The notes under the pieces: generated by a model
Told to the model about the DNA's origin: nothing
The model's input: the letters and a program-made list of their open reading frames with translations, nothing else
Databases searched by the model: none
Shown: piece after piece, positions 13,801 through 26,200 of the stretch
Layout of the letters: each line of letters opens with the position of its first letter
How positions within the stretch are numbered: the stretch's first letter is position 1
Assembly: GCF_965638725.1 (NCBI RefSeq)
Contig: NC_134949.1
Coordinates: 39,522,151 to 39,586,150 of the forward strand
DNA length: 64,000 nucleotides
Source of the DNA: Aptenodytes patagonicus
Lineage: Eukaryota > Chordata > Aves > Sphenisciformes > Spheniscidae
Direction of reading: 5' to 3'
Translations under genes and position numbers: made by a program

Positions 13801-16800
13801 ACAATTTTATTTAATGGTTAAATTCAAGTGTGTAGTCCAGGTGCTAAGTATAAATGAATTAATTCTGCTGCAGAAAAGTTGGGTTTTGGGCAAGTTGCAT
13901 GACTGTGTGCATCTCTCAGTAAGACAAAATGTTGTGTGCTTTGGGGTGGCAAAGCAGGACTATAGTGAAAAGGAAATTCATCTTTCTTCTTCGGCTAACC
14001 CTCAGTCAGACATTTTTAAACTCCAGGACATCTCTCAGTCCTCCTTGGAGGTTAAAAACAGTAACACTGCTCATGCTGATATGTCAGAATAGCAAAACTA
14101 CTTTGATGCTGAATTTGTTATACATGTCTTTGCATATTCCTATGGCTGAGGAGGTATTGTACAGGAGGACTTTTCTAACTCAAATAGAGACAAACTGAGA
14201 ATAACTACCAGGAAGAAAACAATAACAGTAAAAAGGAGCAAAACCCACAGACTTTCCTATGAAGATAAAACCAATTAGCTACAGGTAAGAAATAGCCAGA
14301 CAAGAAGTAAAACTCCCACACTCAATTGTTAGACTCATTATTTCTTATGTGGGTGAGTAAGAATCTCTCCAATTAATGGATACCATAAAAGACGAAAGGG
14401 ACAGAGCATAACAGTATCAGCTCCACTGAATTAGCTAACAATATTTGGTAGGAACTCACAAGGTGGTACTAAGTTTCGTAAACCCAGTATGCAAGTGAGT
14501 GTGGTAAAAAAGAATAAGGAATAGAGAGAAGATGAGGATGGTCATAATAAAGTCAAATAATTTTTAGAAACTGCTAAAGTGCATGGCTGAATGATATGCA
14601 GTCTTAAGATATGGGGGCTGAGGGTGGAGAAAGGGTGGTTTGGGCTTTTCTGAAAATAGACATGCATGTGTTAATACAAACACCCATACATTAATCTGAT
14701 AGAGATTTCCTTTGTGCTCAGCCAGCATTATCTGGGTCACACCTCATGGGAAGCAGTAGGTCCTGAAAAGAGATCTGTAAGAAAGGATGAGTTTTGGCCC
14801 TATTCATTGACTCAGGAAGGCTGGGCTCTGGAAAGGGCCAAGCAGGATAAAAAATCAGAGAACTTTCCTAGGAGTGGGAGAAAAAGAGGGCCAGGTGACC
14901 AGAGAGAAAAACGTCTAGTTACAAGGAAGTCACAGGAAAGCAGCGGAAATTTGAAACAGAAAGAAGGACTGAGGAGGAAGGTTAAAACCAGTCCAAAACC
15001 CTGCTCATTTTCCTATCTGAACCACCAAGTGGATGCTCAGCTGTAGCTCATTCACCCTGAATATGAGGCCAGAGAAGGTACTGGGGAGCACAGGCACCAG
15101 CAGGAGCAAAGCTTTCCATGTGGGAAGAGGGGCAGGGCAGATGTATTTCATATTTTTTCCCACCCGAAGGCAAGTGCTGACTCAGATGGAGATCCTGACT
15201 CGGTACTTCCCAAGATCCCTGCCACATCACTGCGTTGCGCTTTCGGAAATGCCCCACAGAGAAATGCACACAAGCACCTTGTCCTGGAAATGACAGATCA
15301 TGCTGACAAATAAGTCAAAAAGAAGTCTATCCAGTATTAAAAGCATCTTCTTGAAAATTCTTCTTCTGTATTGTCAGCCGTTTTCTCACACAGTTTCAGA
15401 AAGTTTGTCAGAAAAGCCCCTTTGGAGTAGAAAATGACCTAGCAAAATTGAAAATATGTGAATTGATGTTGTACATGGTCTAACAAAATTAAAAATATGT
15501 GAAATGAGTGCTGTATGGATAAAAAGAGTGCCTAAAGCTATTAAACAATTGTAGAAGGAGGACAGACCTTCAGACTAGAGCTATTCCTTGGCTCTAGTCA
15601 GAGTCTAGAGATCAGACGGCCCTTCCCATGTCCTCAAAGAGCATCTCTGGTTTGAGACAAGGCTTTCAGTAGGTGGGTTCCACAGGCAGTCAAACATCAC
15701 TTCTGTAAAAAGTACAAATGAAATTATATTTGGGTTTGTAATATTTTAAGTTTTTTATGGCATGTGAAATGCTTATTGGGAAGCAACTTCTATCACTGGA
15801 TAGAAACTATTTAGCCGAAGTGGTAAATAGTAAATAGTGAAGTTACTTTTCATCTGAGACTCTGTTTTTCTCTGTGCAGGTTAAAAGATACCTGTTTTGT
15901 CCATCTGCGTATAGCTTATTTTGGAGATACAAGCACAAATGCATGAGAATTTCTTCTTTTAATTGCTGTTCTTTCCCTACAGTGTGTTCATGTAGCATTT
16001 GTGTGGTTGTTCTATACGTAATTTTAGAATTCATAAGAACTCTCTGAAAATGAAGAGCTAGCTTACTAAGACTAGTTCAAGGTATTAAAATGAATAATTT
16101 TTTCCATTTATATCCATGTCACCAGCTACTTGTGATACATACCATCTCAGAAGTATACCAAGCTATTTTTTGCAGTGTTCAAGAAGCAAGTAATTTTTAC
16201 AAAGTCTATGGAAAAAAAAAAGTTGCTAGATAGGCAACATGAACTTCACCAGCTAGGTGGCACGTGTGGACTTTCATCACTGCTTGTTTGTTTCAGATAA
16301 GAAATCTCAACAATTTGTTACTTCATACATCATTTTTCTTAAACTTCTCTGTTAATCTACGAACTAAGAGAACAAGCACATGAATGACATAGGGCAAATG
16401 ACAGTATTTTATGTATGTTCTCCAAATCTCTGAAAAGTACTGTACACATTTTAAATTAATTGTTTTCTGGTATTTTAGGTACCTTAAGAATTTTGTCATT
16501 TATCAATAAATTATGGCCCTTCCATAAATTCACAGCCGTTTTATTCCAAACCTTCTACTGGGCTAAACGAGCGAAAGGACTCGTTTCATTTATTTGTAAT
16601 CAAAACCAAAACAGTTTAGCTTTACAGTGAGTAATAAAATCTTTCCAGCAGTAAGTAAAAGGTGTTCCCTGAGTGTCTGGAGTGGCCAAAAGAGAAGCAT
16701 GATTCAGGAACCAAAAGACTGCAAGGCTGGACCATCCAAATTAAATAGAGCCCATGGTATGTAGTGGGTTTCTGATGATGTGAAGCAACCCACATTCTTC

Positions 16801-18999
16801 ATACTTCTCAAGACTGCATACCAGGTGCAAATGTGAGGAATTTTGAGACTATTTAGGGAAAATAAGAATATTCTCAGCAAATAATGTGAACACTGGTGGT
16901 TCTTTTTGATACAAAATCATGAAAGTACAGGGTCTATACTCGTCTCAACCTCTTCTATACTCTTTCTTTTATTAGTCATTTGTTTGTGCCCACCGCTCAA
17001 GGTAAAAATGAAAAAAAAGCCTTCTATTGATATCCAGTATCCAATTACCCAATTCAAATCACTTTTAAATCAAAAGGAATCTTTCCATTGACTTTTGTGA
17101 ATTTTTAAATCAATCAACCTGCAACAGAAACCTCAAGCGGCACCAGCTGCACAAGGAATTATATACTTCAAGTGAACAGTATCCAACTGGCTTTTCACTA
17201 GAGATAGTAAAGAACTGCACATGGTCATTGCAATAAATTGGGTAAGACAGTTCTTTAGCATTTGTTTAGCCTGGTAGCCAAATTTTCAATTCAGGTAAGT
17301 ATTTTAAATGTTAGTTGCACCACTCAATTTTGCATCATGGTTCCTTGAAATAGCATAGTCATGTAAATACAGCTTGAGTGGGGAGGAAATATTTTATAAA
17401 TCCCTGAAAAGAAATTTTTAATTGATAGAAAAGCATTATCTGCATAGTGTTTCTGTTCAATGGTCCTTCTAAAGATGAAGCTAAAATGGGAAGTCTAAAT
17501 TTGGTCTTATAAGAACATAAATCATTGACACCTACAGTCTTTGAGGATGCAGCCAGAAATCTGTGGAGGAGGACACAGGATGATAATGCAGGGAGACATG
17601 AAAGTGGACTGAGGACAGAGTTGTGCATGCCCTAGAGGGAGAGACGCCAGTGAGCAACATCTGTTGTTTGACCTTCAGGAGCCTATAAGACGAGTGAATG
17701 TGGGGGAATTTCCTTACCACTGGTGACAATAACAGCCTGAGGATAACATAAAATCATGAGTTTTGGAATGACTTTCCTTCAAAGTGTCGTTGGCTTTGGG
17801 TTCATCGTATGTGATGATACACTTTTCAAGAATACTTTTCTGTGGAAATGATTATGCAAATAGATATATTTTATTGCACCTTGTTTGATAACATAGATCC
17901 AATCTGTGAAGAAGTACTGAGTGTCATTTACTCCACTTAATAGCACCTTCCAGAAAACTGCCAGCTCCTTCCAAGCATGATCCTATAGGCAGCACACTGG
18001 AAAGAATAGTGTATCCAGTCGTCAACACAGAGAGATCCTCAGCCATCTCCAAACAATATACTCCTGTATGTATCATTGACCGAAAACTGTATATTGAATC
18101 ACATGTGCATGCTGTGTATCTCCACGTACTCAGCAGACATATGACTTAAAAGGAGATCCAATTCTATGCAGGACCTGATCCTGCGAAACACTAAATGCAT
18201 GCAACCAAAAGGTGTTGGAGTGGCAATAACTCACAGCCCTGGGTTGATTTAGAGACCAGGTTTACCTGACTGGCTTGCTTTCTGTTTTGTAAGGTCAAGG
18301 TCATCTTAGACCTGTGATTTTGGGGGGAAATCTTGCAAAAGTCACGTTTGCCTGTGAGGTAGCAATGAGCATGGAGTGGTGCAGGAAGTTCCTAACCCCT
18401 TTGTGCGATGGGGAACTGAGCCCTCTTTTATTTTGATTTCCCTCTGGCATGATGTGACCACCATACCACAGCTGGTTTTGCCATGGATCAATAAATTACC
18501 CTGCTTACTTCTGCAGGGAAATTTTTGGCATAGACTTTCCTTATTGCTTCCCAGGAAGAGTTTGCTCACTGTGAGAGGGAACCTTGTAAAGACAAGAGTA
18601 AAAGAGGAAGCTGGAAGACGGGTGGCCTTATTTTGCTATCTTGCATCAGGACCAACCGCTACATAATGCACCCAAAAGTTGTATTTGTTGCTGTTGCTAG
18701 ACCGTTATACTGCTCCTCACCTACTTCAACAGCCTACGTACATCCCATGCATTGCAGAAGTTGCTGTTATCACTTCTGTGTCCCACACAAGACAGCAGAG
18801 AGGTGAGAGTTTTTGCATGAATAGCTATTTTGGGCTGAAAATCCCACACCCATCTGCCAGGTTTGGGTTTTTCCCACCTCCAGACCTTTTTAGACTTTTT
18901 TATTATTCCTGCTTCCCACTGACCAAAAAAAACCCATGGTCACTCCTAGACTAGTAGAGGAAGATGACCGCAAGGACAGATTTGAGCTGACAACCTTCA
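10861..18999. other. Gene-free AT-rich flank, right part
   Basis: No exon, RNA gene or clear transposon was recognised. Two longer open frames occur, at 11050-11475 on plus and 13188-13622 on minus. Neither has a recognisable domain, a signal peptide or splice-supported neighbours, so I treat them as chance. A purine-rich stretch at about 14840-14990 and a short imperfect tandem duplication near 15.45 kb are the only local structures seen. Confidence 0.55.
15438..15516 (+). repeat. Imperfect tandem duplication, two units
   Basis: Two consecutive units of about 41 bp share the pattern 'aaaattNaaaatatgtgaa' followed by a similar 'tg(a)tgttgta/gtgctgta' tail. They differ by a few substitutions, so the duplication is old. 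No function is implied. Confidence 0.6.
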
Positions 19000-19760
19000 C
19001 CCAGGAGTCCTGCAGGACTCAAGGGTGAAACAGCTGAACTACAGACTGTGGGCTGTGGGGGATATAACCTGCTCTTGAGTCTGGCCCTGCAGAGCCTGCA
19101 CAAAGTGGGTTTATTGGCTATTAATTTTCCAAAAGTCTTCAGGGGAACCAGTAAAGCTGACATCCCTACCATGCAATACCAAGACAGAGTGGGCCCATGG
19201 ATAAATGTCGTGCACAAGAGAATAGTAAATATCACATTTGTGACAGGATATACAACACTTCTTGGTTATACTAGAGTTTACTAAAAAGCCGGTGAATATA
19301 CAGACAAGGGGGAGCCAAAATAGCATCATGTCCTTGGATCTTCAAAAGAATCTCAGCTGAGTCTCACCATAAAGCTACCAAAGAAGTTAAGCTGTTACAT
19401 TACAAGAAAGTCCTCACATACATATGCAACTGGTTAAAAGATAAGAAATGAGGGGTAGGAATCAGTGAATGGTTTTTGCACTTAAGTAGGTTCAGTCATG
19501 AGAGGGCTTGCATGGGGCCTGTGCCATTTAACATAGCCATCAGCAATTTGGGGAACGGGGTGAGCTGTGAAATAATTTGCTGATGTACTAAGATATTCAG
19601 GATACCAGAGAGGAGGTCCAGCTGCAAAGAACTATTAAAGGACTTCAAAATACTGAGTGACAAGGTGATAAAATGACAGATTAAAATCAGTGCTGATAAT
19701 ATGCAGGAATAGAGAGTAAAGACAGAATCAATATGCTGCAGAAATGATGCATAAACCGCA
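19000..19760 (+). mobile_element. Ancient CR1 LINE fragment
   Basis: The plus strand resembles the reverse-transcriptase part of CR1 ORF2 at DNA level. The recognisable blocks are the segment leading into 'ggttaaaagataagaaatgaggggtaggaa' (written here in part only) and the 'catagccatcagcaatttgg' block before the expected FADDTK coding stretch. The reading frame is broken by stops and indels, so this is a dead copy. Its divergence suggests an old CR1 subfamily. The family was assigned by eye from remembered CR1 consensus sequence. Confidence 0.65.
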
Positions 19761-20476
19761 GTGACTTTCTGAGACAATCCTGTCTTTTCTTTTAATTTTT
19801 CCCCTTTGTAATTTTAATGACTAGATAGTAGATAATATCTTTTCACTCCCATGCATGCACAGCTATTAACTCTCTTCCTCAGGTTGCGTAGCTGGAAAAA
19901 ATTGCACTGACCTTCAGTAAAAATGTCCAATGCTTCTGCTATGTTTCTCTTTGGAAATATTTAAGGCAGCCACTAAAATTCATTTCACACTTAAATTTAG
20001 CTTAGCTGGAAATGCCTTCCTCACTTGGATATAGTGAGGAATGACATAGAAGAGGAGATCCAGGACTCCCATGGATGTGAGAGAAGAGATGACATGTTTT
20101 CATGTTTAAAGTGATTCACCTCATTTGTATGGTATACAACTGAGGGGAAAAAATGTGGTCTTGTGGAGGCTGATTTTTATGATGTTCTTCTCTAACACTA
20201 TTATCACATTAACAGAGCAAAGTGAGGAATGTTTAGTTCTGCAGTTTATCTTAAGCAGCCTGTAGAAATGGGTCTCACAGACTTACTGGGTAGGGAAGGA
20301 CTACTAGGTAGGGAAAACTCAGGGGGAGGCCAATATGGGAAACAAATTATTTGGATTCCTTTGAGTGCTTAGGTAACTATGGCAGCACTGGTGAATCTCT
20401 GCAATGTCTGGTGTCACATTTAACATGAAAGGTCTAAAGATGCTTTTAAAATTTCCAGTTGGAAATAAGGACACTT

Positions 20477-20536
20477 TGAAATGAAAAAAAAAACAAACAA
20501 CCACCCTAACAAACAAACAAACAAACAAAAAAACCC
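20477..20536 (+). repeat. A-rich (ACAA)n simple repeat
   Basis: A run of ten or so A residues is followed by interrupted and then regular 'acaaacaa' units and an A/C-rich tail. It is an ordinary microsatellite, possibly the decayed tail of a retroposed copy. No adjacent retrogene was recognised. Confidence 0.8.
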
Positions 20537-21060
20537 CAAACCACCAAACTATTGAAATCAGAGTGTACAAACACATTTTGCCAGCAGTGCCAGCTGCTAC
20601 TCCATCTCCCAGCTGCTCATGCCTTCCCTACTTCTCTGTCCCTGTTACCCAGCACTAGGATGAGAAGAACCTGGGAAATTATGTGACTAAGCAATAACCT
20701 CCCCCCAAAACCCCTGCTGTTTTGAGCCAGATTTAACATGGTAACAGCAGGAATGCATGGGACAGCACAGCACAGAAAATGGCACAGGTTTGGGTACATG
20801 CAATTAAGGCAGGATGGATGGGTAAACGTTATTCCTGCTGGATGCATAGCAATGGCCTTAATTGTTTTTCCATGGACCCCTTTGGCAAGGTGTGGAAGGA
20901 CTGTAGACTTTTCAGTTTATAGTCTAATAAAGTAGCTCCTAACCAGTCCTGGCTTTAAATTCAAAAAATAGAGTATTAATTTAATCAGGAGTAGTGGGGA
21001 GACTCACTGTCTCACTGCCAATGACTAATGAAACTTCAACCTTTCCTGTTAGGTTTTTCA

Positions 21061-21310
21061 TTTTTCCTTCTCTCTTTTCTCTTCTCTTCTCTTCTCTTCT
21101 CTTCTCTTCTCTTCTCTTCTCTTCTCTTCTCTTCTCTTCTCTTCTCTTCTCTTCTCTTCTCTTCTCTTCTCTTCTCTTCTCTTCTCTTCTCTTCTCTTCT
21201 CTTCTCTTCTCTTTTCCTTTTCTCTTTCTTCTTTTCCCTTTTCTTTCTTTTCCCTTTTCTTTCTTTTCTCTTTTCTTTCTTTTCTTTCTTTTTCTCTTTT
21301 TTTTTTTTTT
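21061..21310 (+). repeat. 250-bp pure pyrimidine tract with (CTTCT)n core
   Basis: Every base on the plus strand from 21061 to 21310 is C or T. The core from about 21076 to 21212 is a near-perfect pentanucleotide array of about 27 CTTCT units. It is followed by irregular TTTTC and TTTCC units and a terminal T run. Such polypurine-polypyrimidine mirror repeats can form triplex (H-DNA) structures and are length-unstable. The tract lies about 1 kb beyond the predicted IFNG poly(A) site. Confidence 0.97.
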
Positions 21311-22316
21311 AATAGAAGTTGCTACAGCTGGCTATGCTTCCCTGGAGGACAGCTAGTCTCTTTTAAGTAATACCTTATGAAAGAGCACATGCACAGGACA
21401 CATTGCCTATGTTAAATGCATACCGAGGCTTCTCATGCTTAGTCCTGGAATGGGAGAAATCCCACAGCATTATTATTTCACTTGCATCTCACATGCATGC
21501 GCATGTCTGTGATGAGTACAAACAAGAACAGCTGTTTCCTTCAAAATCAGTTCAAGTCTCAAGGATTACTGAGTCACTTTGTTATGACTGTAAAATGAGG
21601 ATATGAGTGAAGGTGTCTTACACCAGGGGAGACAGCTGGGCCCATGGGAGTAGGAAAGGCTGCAACAATTACAACTAAACTTTGGGCTCGGTGGGGTGCT
21701 ATTTCTGGAGCTTGCTGATTCAGCCAAAGTTCAGGGGGAGTTGGAGGTCCCATGTTGGCAGGAATCCCAAGGAAAATCTGCCCCATTCCTAGTCACTCCA
21801 ACCAGTCTGCCCCCAGATAATTTGCTTGGTAAACCCCTGAGGACCTGAGAATTTGGAAGCCCCACCAACTCCCCTCCCCAAGCCCAAGCCCAAACCCAAG
21901 CCTCTGAGACTGGCCAAAGCCTGAGCAGCCCCAGGCTTCCAGCTCGTACCACTCGCAGAGAGCCCAGCAGATGGGCTGATCTAGATCTAGGCCCCATAAC
22001 TTTGACTTGCAAAGAAACTTGAAAGTGTCTTTTATTTTAAATCAGAGTAACAACAAATTTCAAATTATCAATGCCACCTTATAAGCAAAATGATGTTTCC
22101 TCATCCAGATAGAAGCAGAACTTGAAGAGCTTGGGAATTTTAGACCCTTCTGCCAGAGTTCTTCAAAAACATTATCCATTCCCAAATCTTGGACAGGCAG
22201 AAGGAAATAAAATATGTTTTTATATATCTGGGCAGGGCCATCTTTTGTGACAACATAGAGCAAGATTAGCATTCTACTTTTCACAGAGATTCTGGTGAAT
22301 AAATATGCAAGCACAC
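21311..22316. other. Non-coding DNA between pyrimidine tract and IFNG 3' end
   Basis: No exon or mobile element was recognised. It includes a short repetitive 'aagccc/aaaccc' stretch near 21880-21900. This interval would be expected to hold the IFNG transcription termination zone. Confidence 0.5.
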
Positions 22317-22343
22317 TTTATTTATTTATTTAATTAATTTATT
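22317..22343 (-). terminator. IFNG polyadenylation signal cluster
   Basis: On the minus strand four AATAAA hexamers fall at 22338-22343, 22325-22330, 22321-22326 and 22317-22322. They sit inside a (TTTA)n-like stretch. They are the first canonical hexamers found downstream of the IFNG stop codon. A 3'UTR of about 840 nt would result, with cleavage near 22295-22325. The exact site is inferred. Confidence 0.6.
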
Positions 22344-23156
22344 TAATATCAAATTTCAAAAAGTTTCCATTGAGAAATCCAAAGTTTTAAATAATATTCT
22401 GGTACAAAAATATAGTCCTTGAGATAAAAACTTCCATACTACTACCTCCAAATAAATAAAATTACATCAGACACATTTAAATTATTCAGGACAAAAAAAA
22501 TACAGAACTTCTCAAAATCAGTGAGTTGAAGTTAAGTCAGTGCAATAGAGTTAGTCACATTTCATGGAATTGCTAAGTAGCCTGGCCTCCTGGTAACTTC
22601 AGTGCATAACAATAATTACCAGCAATTAATCATCAATCCCCTAGTTCAGAAAAGTGTTTCAGCATTTGCCTATCTTTAAGCATGTCTATTTGCTTGATTT
22701 GGATTTAGATATGCTTAGAAGTAAGCAGATATGAATATGTTTCCCTGAGTACAGAAAATTCCCGATATTGGTGCTTGCATCTCCATGCCAAATAGATGAA
22801 TGTTGAGGATAATCTTACAACATCCATCTCTCAAGACAGCACCAGATGGAAAGCTGGGTACCGTGTCATGTCATTTCAGGATTTCCATATAGAAACTGAG
22901 TAAACGTTGCCTCATTCTGTATTTTCAGGTCAACAAACATATAACAGATAGACAGGATTTTAAGACAAAGTCATTTCTTATATAGTAGCAGGAGGTATAA
23001 ATACTTTGATTGGTGTTTCTTTATAAATAATTATTTAAAATACTTAAATATTAATAAATAAATGTATAAAAACTCAATAAAAAGATTGAAACAAAAAAAT
23101 GTGCATTATTAAAAAAAATTGCACAATAACTCAGTACAAAATTTCATATGATGTCA
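22317..23156 (-). promoter_or_regulatory. IFNG: IFNG 3' untranslated region with AU-rich elements
   Basis: The segment between the stop codon and the polyadenylation cluster is strongly AT-rich and holds many ATTTA pentamers on the minus strand. A perfect TTATTTATT nonamer lies at 23053-23061, about 100 nt after the stop. Such AU-rich elements are bound by TTP/HuR-type proteins and cause rapid cytokine mRNA decay. This fits the known behaviour of mammalian IFNG mRNA. The motif is seen; its function here is inferred. Confidence 0.75.
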
Positions 23157-23282
23157 TTAGCATTTGCACCTCCTCTGAGACTGGCTCCTTTTCCTTTTGA
23201 TAGAAGTTGAAGTCTCCACCAGTTTTTGTAAGACGCTGAACAGCTCATTCACAGCTTTGCGTTGAATTTTCAAGTCACTCAT
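23157..23282 (-). CDS. IFNG: IFNG coding exon 4 and stop
   Basis: It encodes residues 125-165, MSDLKIQRKAVNELF through the basic C-terminus IKRKRSQSQRRCKC, with the stop TAA at 23159-23157. The acceptor is ataacag. The basic tail is intact. Confidence 0.97.
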   Translation of the reverse strand: MSDLKIQRKAVNELFSVLQKLVETSTSIKRKRSQSQRRCKC

Positions 23283-26200
23283 CTGTTATAAGTAAGAAAC
23301 AAACGGAATGAAGATCATGCCAAGAGCTATAATTATTTACCGATCACATCCAACAGGCTACACTGCTACCAGGGTAAACCAGATGGACATCTGCAGTTTC
23401 CAATTACTCTACTACCTAATTCCTGCAACAAAGAGCCACTTTGTCACAGGTTTTTGTTTTCCACTTTCTGTACTACTTAGCAACATGCCACAGACCAGCC
23501 ATATTCTGTGAAACGGAGCTACTCTGTAGTTATTGCGATGATATATGAATTACCCACTAGCAGTTAACTCCACCGGTGTATGGGCTGCGGGCCTCTGCAG
23601 AGGTCAGTGGTTCATGCCATCGGCACTCACTCAATAAGCCAAGCGCCTCCAAAGCCTGCGGAGGCATGCTGTAGCCGGGCACAACTTTCCTACCTAATTT
23701 CTAAACCACAAACGGCCGTGTCAGTGGCAGCTCTGGTGGGCAGATGACACGGCAGCGCTGCTGGCACCTCTGTGCCAGACTCCGGCAAGACACAGGGAGG
23801 GCGGCCCCCCACGCTGACACCCCACACCGCAGACCCGCAGCAGCCCCTGCAGCTGGAAACATTAGGTTTTCCAGTGTGAACTGAGCCAGACGGGGGTTAC
23901 CAGATGGGTTACCGAAGCATTATTGGCTTGAGTCACACTCAAATCTCAACTGGAAAATATAGTGTCATGAGCCTTGGAGGCAGAAGAAGAGCCTTACCTG
24001 AAGCTTTGACAGGTCCATGAGGTCTTTCATCTTCTTTAAGCCATCAGGAAGGCTTTTTTTCAGAGTATAGAGCTCCTCAGATATGTGCCTGATGTGTGCC
24101 TTTGACTTGTCAGTGTTTTCAAGCATTTCCAAGTACATGGAAACAATCTGGCTCAGGATGATCCTTTTTTCATTTCTCTGTTGAAAAATACAGTCAGAAA
24201 GAAAGGTCTATGAGTGCCCATCAGCAGGAAAATGAATGAAGCTAAAACGCAGCACGCAGGGGTTCTCACTGCCGCTTGAAACAGGATGATAAAGAAAATG
24301 CTGCAATCCATCTCCTGGGCTTGGCTGTACCTCAGCATCAGTTCATGGTGCAGTATAAAGCACCTTGATCCTTATGGGAAGCATTTTTATGGGGATTGTT
24401 TTCTCATTTCCAAGCTACCAAAGCAGCCTCTGCTCATGTTTGTTCTACCCGGGCTGGTTATGCTGGCCCTGGGAGCTGCTTTGTACCAAAAGTGCCCCGC
24501 AAAGCACCCGAGATGCTTTGTCATATCTGGTTCTGACTCACCTCTGTCCAGTTTATCAGTTTCTCTGTAAAAATAGGTCCACCGTCAGCTACGTCTGAAT
24601 GACTTGAGTTCTGCAACAAAGAACAAACATATCTGTTATACAAACAATACTTATCACAAGGCAAATTTGCATTCTCTATTCAAATGAGCAGTAAAAAACA
24701 GATTTTTGCACCACTGGCCTATAGCTATTACAATGCTTTCACTTCTCTAAGCACCAGATCGCATTGGATGACTGCCTAGTACCAGAAACGGCATTCGTCT
24801 GCTTTTCAATGTCTTCTCCTGCTATAACTCATCTGAATAGAGACATTTAGCACCATCTATTTTACCAAACGCTCCTTGCAAGTTTTGGCATTGACAGCTG
24901 AAAATTAAACTTCATAAGCATAGCAAGTCAGATCTGAGCTTGGCATGTTTTCTGGTAAGTCGAAGTCCACCAGTATGTAGTCTGTGGCCTTGAATTTATC
25001 CAGTCTTAGCAAAATCTCATATGGAACTAGAACAAATTAACTTTACTATAAAACTACAGTTTGTAGAACTGGAGAATAGCCCAGTAGCTCATAGTCAGGC
25101 GTGGGGATATACAAGGTTAGTGGGCTACTGAGAGGCTCACAGGGACAGAGTTTAACCAGCAGATGTTAGCCACACACCGTGGCAGATTCTAGGAAACAAA
25201 GAGCAGTACAATTCTCCTACCAAGGAAAGGTAAACTGAATCATTTCCTCTTCTCTGTGCGTCTTTTTTTTTTCTTTTTGTATACAACAGTCACTATTTCC
25301 TTTTTTGTCTGCTCGGTAATTTAAATACAGTGAGTGCAAAGGGAAAACTTGCAGGCTGACAGAAACCTCGTAGGCTGATTGGCTCCCCATGCTAAGCGTA
25401 TTGCCAAACCTTGTTTTGCTGTTCTTCCAAAAGGTGGGGAGCACCTGCTGTGGGCCGGAGTTTTTAATGTCAGTGCAAGAAGCTCACCACGGCTCAGGAT
25501 CTCTCCAACAGAGTTATAGATATTCTAGTGAGAATCTCTCTGATCTATGCTAATCACAAATTTAAGATATAATGCAAATTTTACAGCCAGTTTCCTATCA
25601 ATCTGAAAACACTGAAGTATCACACTAGGCTTCTTTGTGTGATACTTCAGGGTGATTCTTTGACTACTAAATTTCAACTTTCATATGCACAAAATTCTGA
25701 TGAAAATAGAGCTGAAAATAGGAGCAGACTCTTGCAGTTGCTTTCATGCATTTAAGGAAAAAAACCCAACAAAGATATATTGAGAATAAAAGCTGTTAAT
25801 TAGAAGTGACTCTATGGTAGATCTGTTACCTCTATGACTAATCCCAGCTGAAGTCAACTGTGAACTACTTTAATGCCTCCTAGATGAAGATAGGTGAATG
25901 AACATTACAGTATCAAGTTATCAAAATTCTGTCTGAAAAGAAGTAATATCATGCCAGATAACATTCCTGTGCCAGATCATAGTCACAGATATGGAAGCAG
26001 AATGGCTGGAGGATGCAAAAGAATAAACAGTACAAACCACTTTTGGGCAGCACACTACTACTACTACTTACTACAGTAAGTACCAGGTGCATTTGTTAAA
26101 GCAAAAGCTCTTCTCCATTTTGTTTATATAGCTAACTAATACTACATCCCCCATTAATATTACTAACCTAAAACTAAAAAAGTGTCAGTAAATTGCATCT

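Noticed and set aside
20994-21356. Open frames encoding Ser/Leu/Phe repeats
   Set aside because: They are translations of the (CTTCT)n pyrimidine tract, not a protein gene.
25612-25650. IFNG intron hairpin as a microRNA precursor
   Set aside because: Fourteen paired bases with no flanking complementarity are too short for a canonical precursor; kept only as a structural observation.
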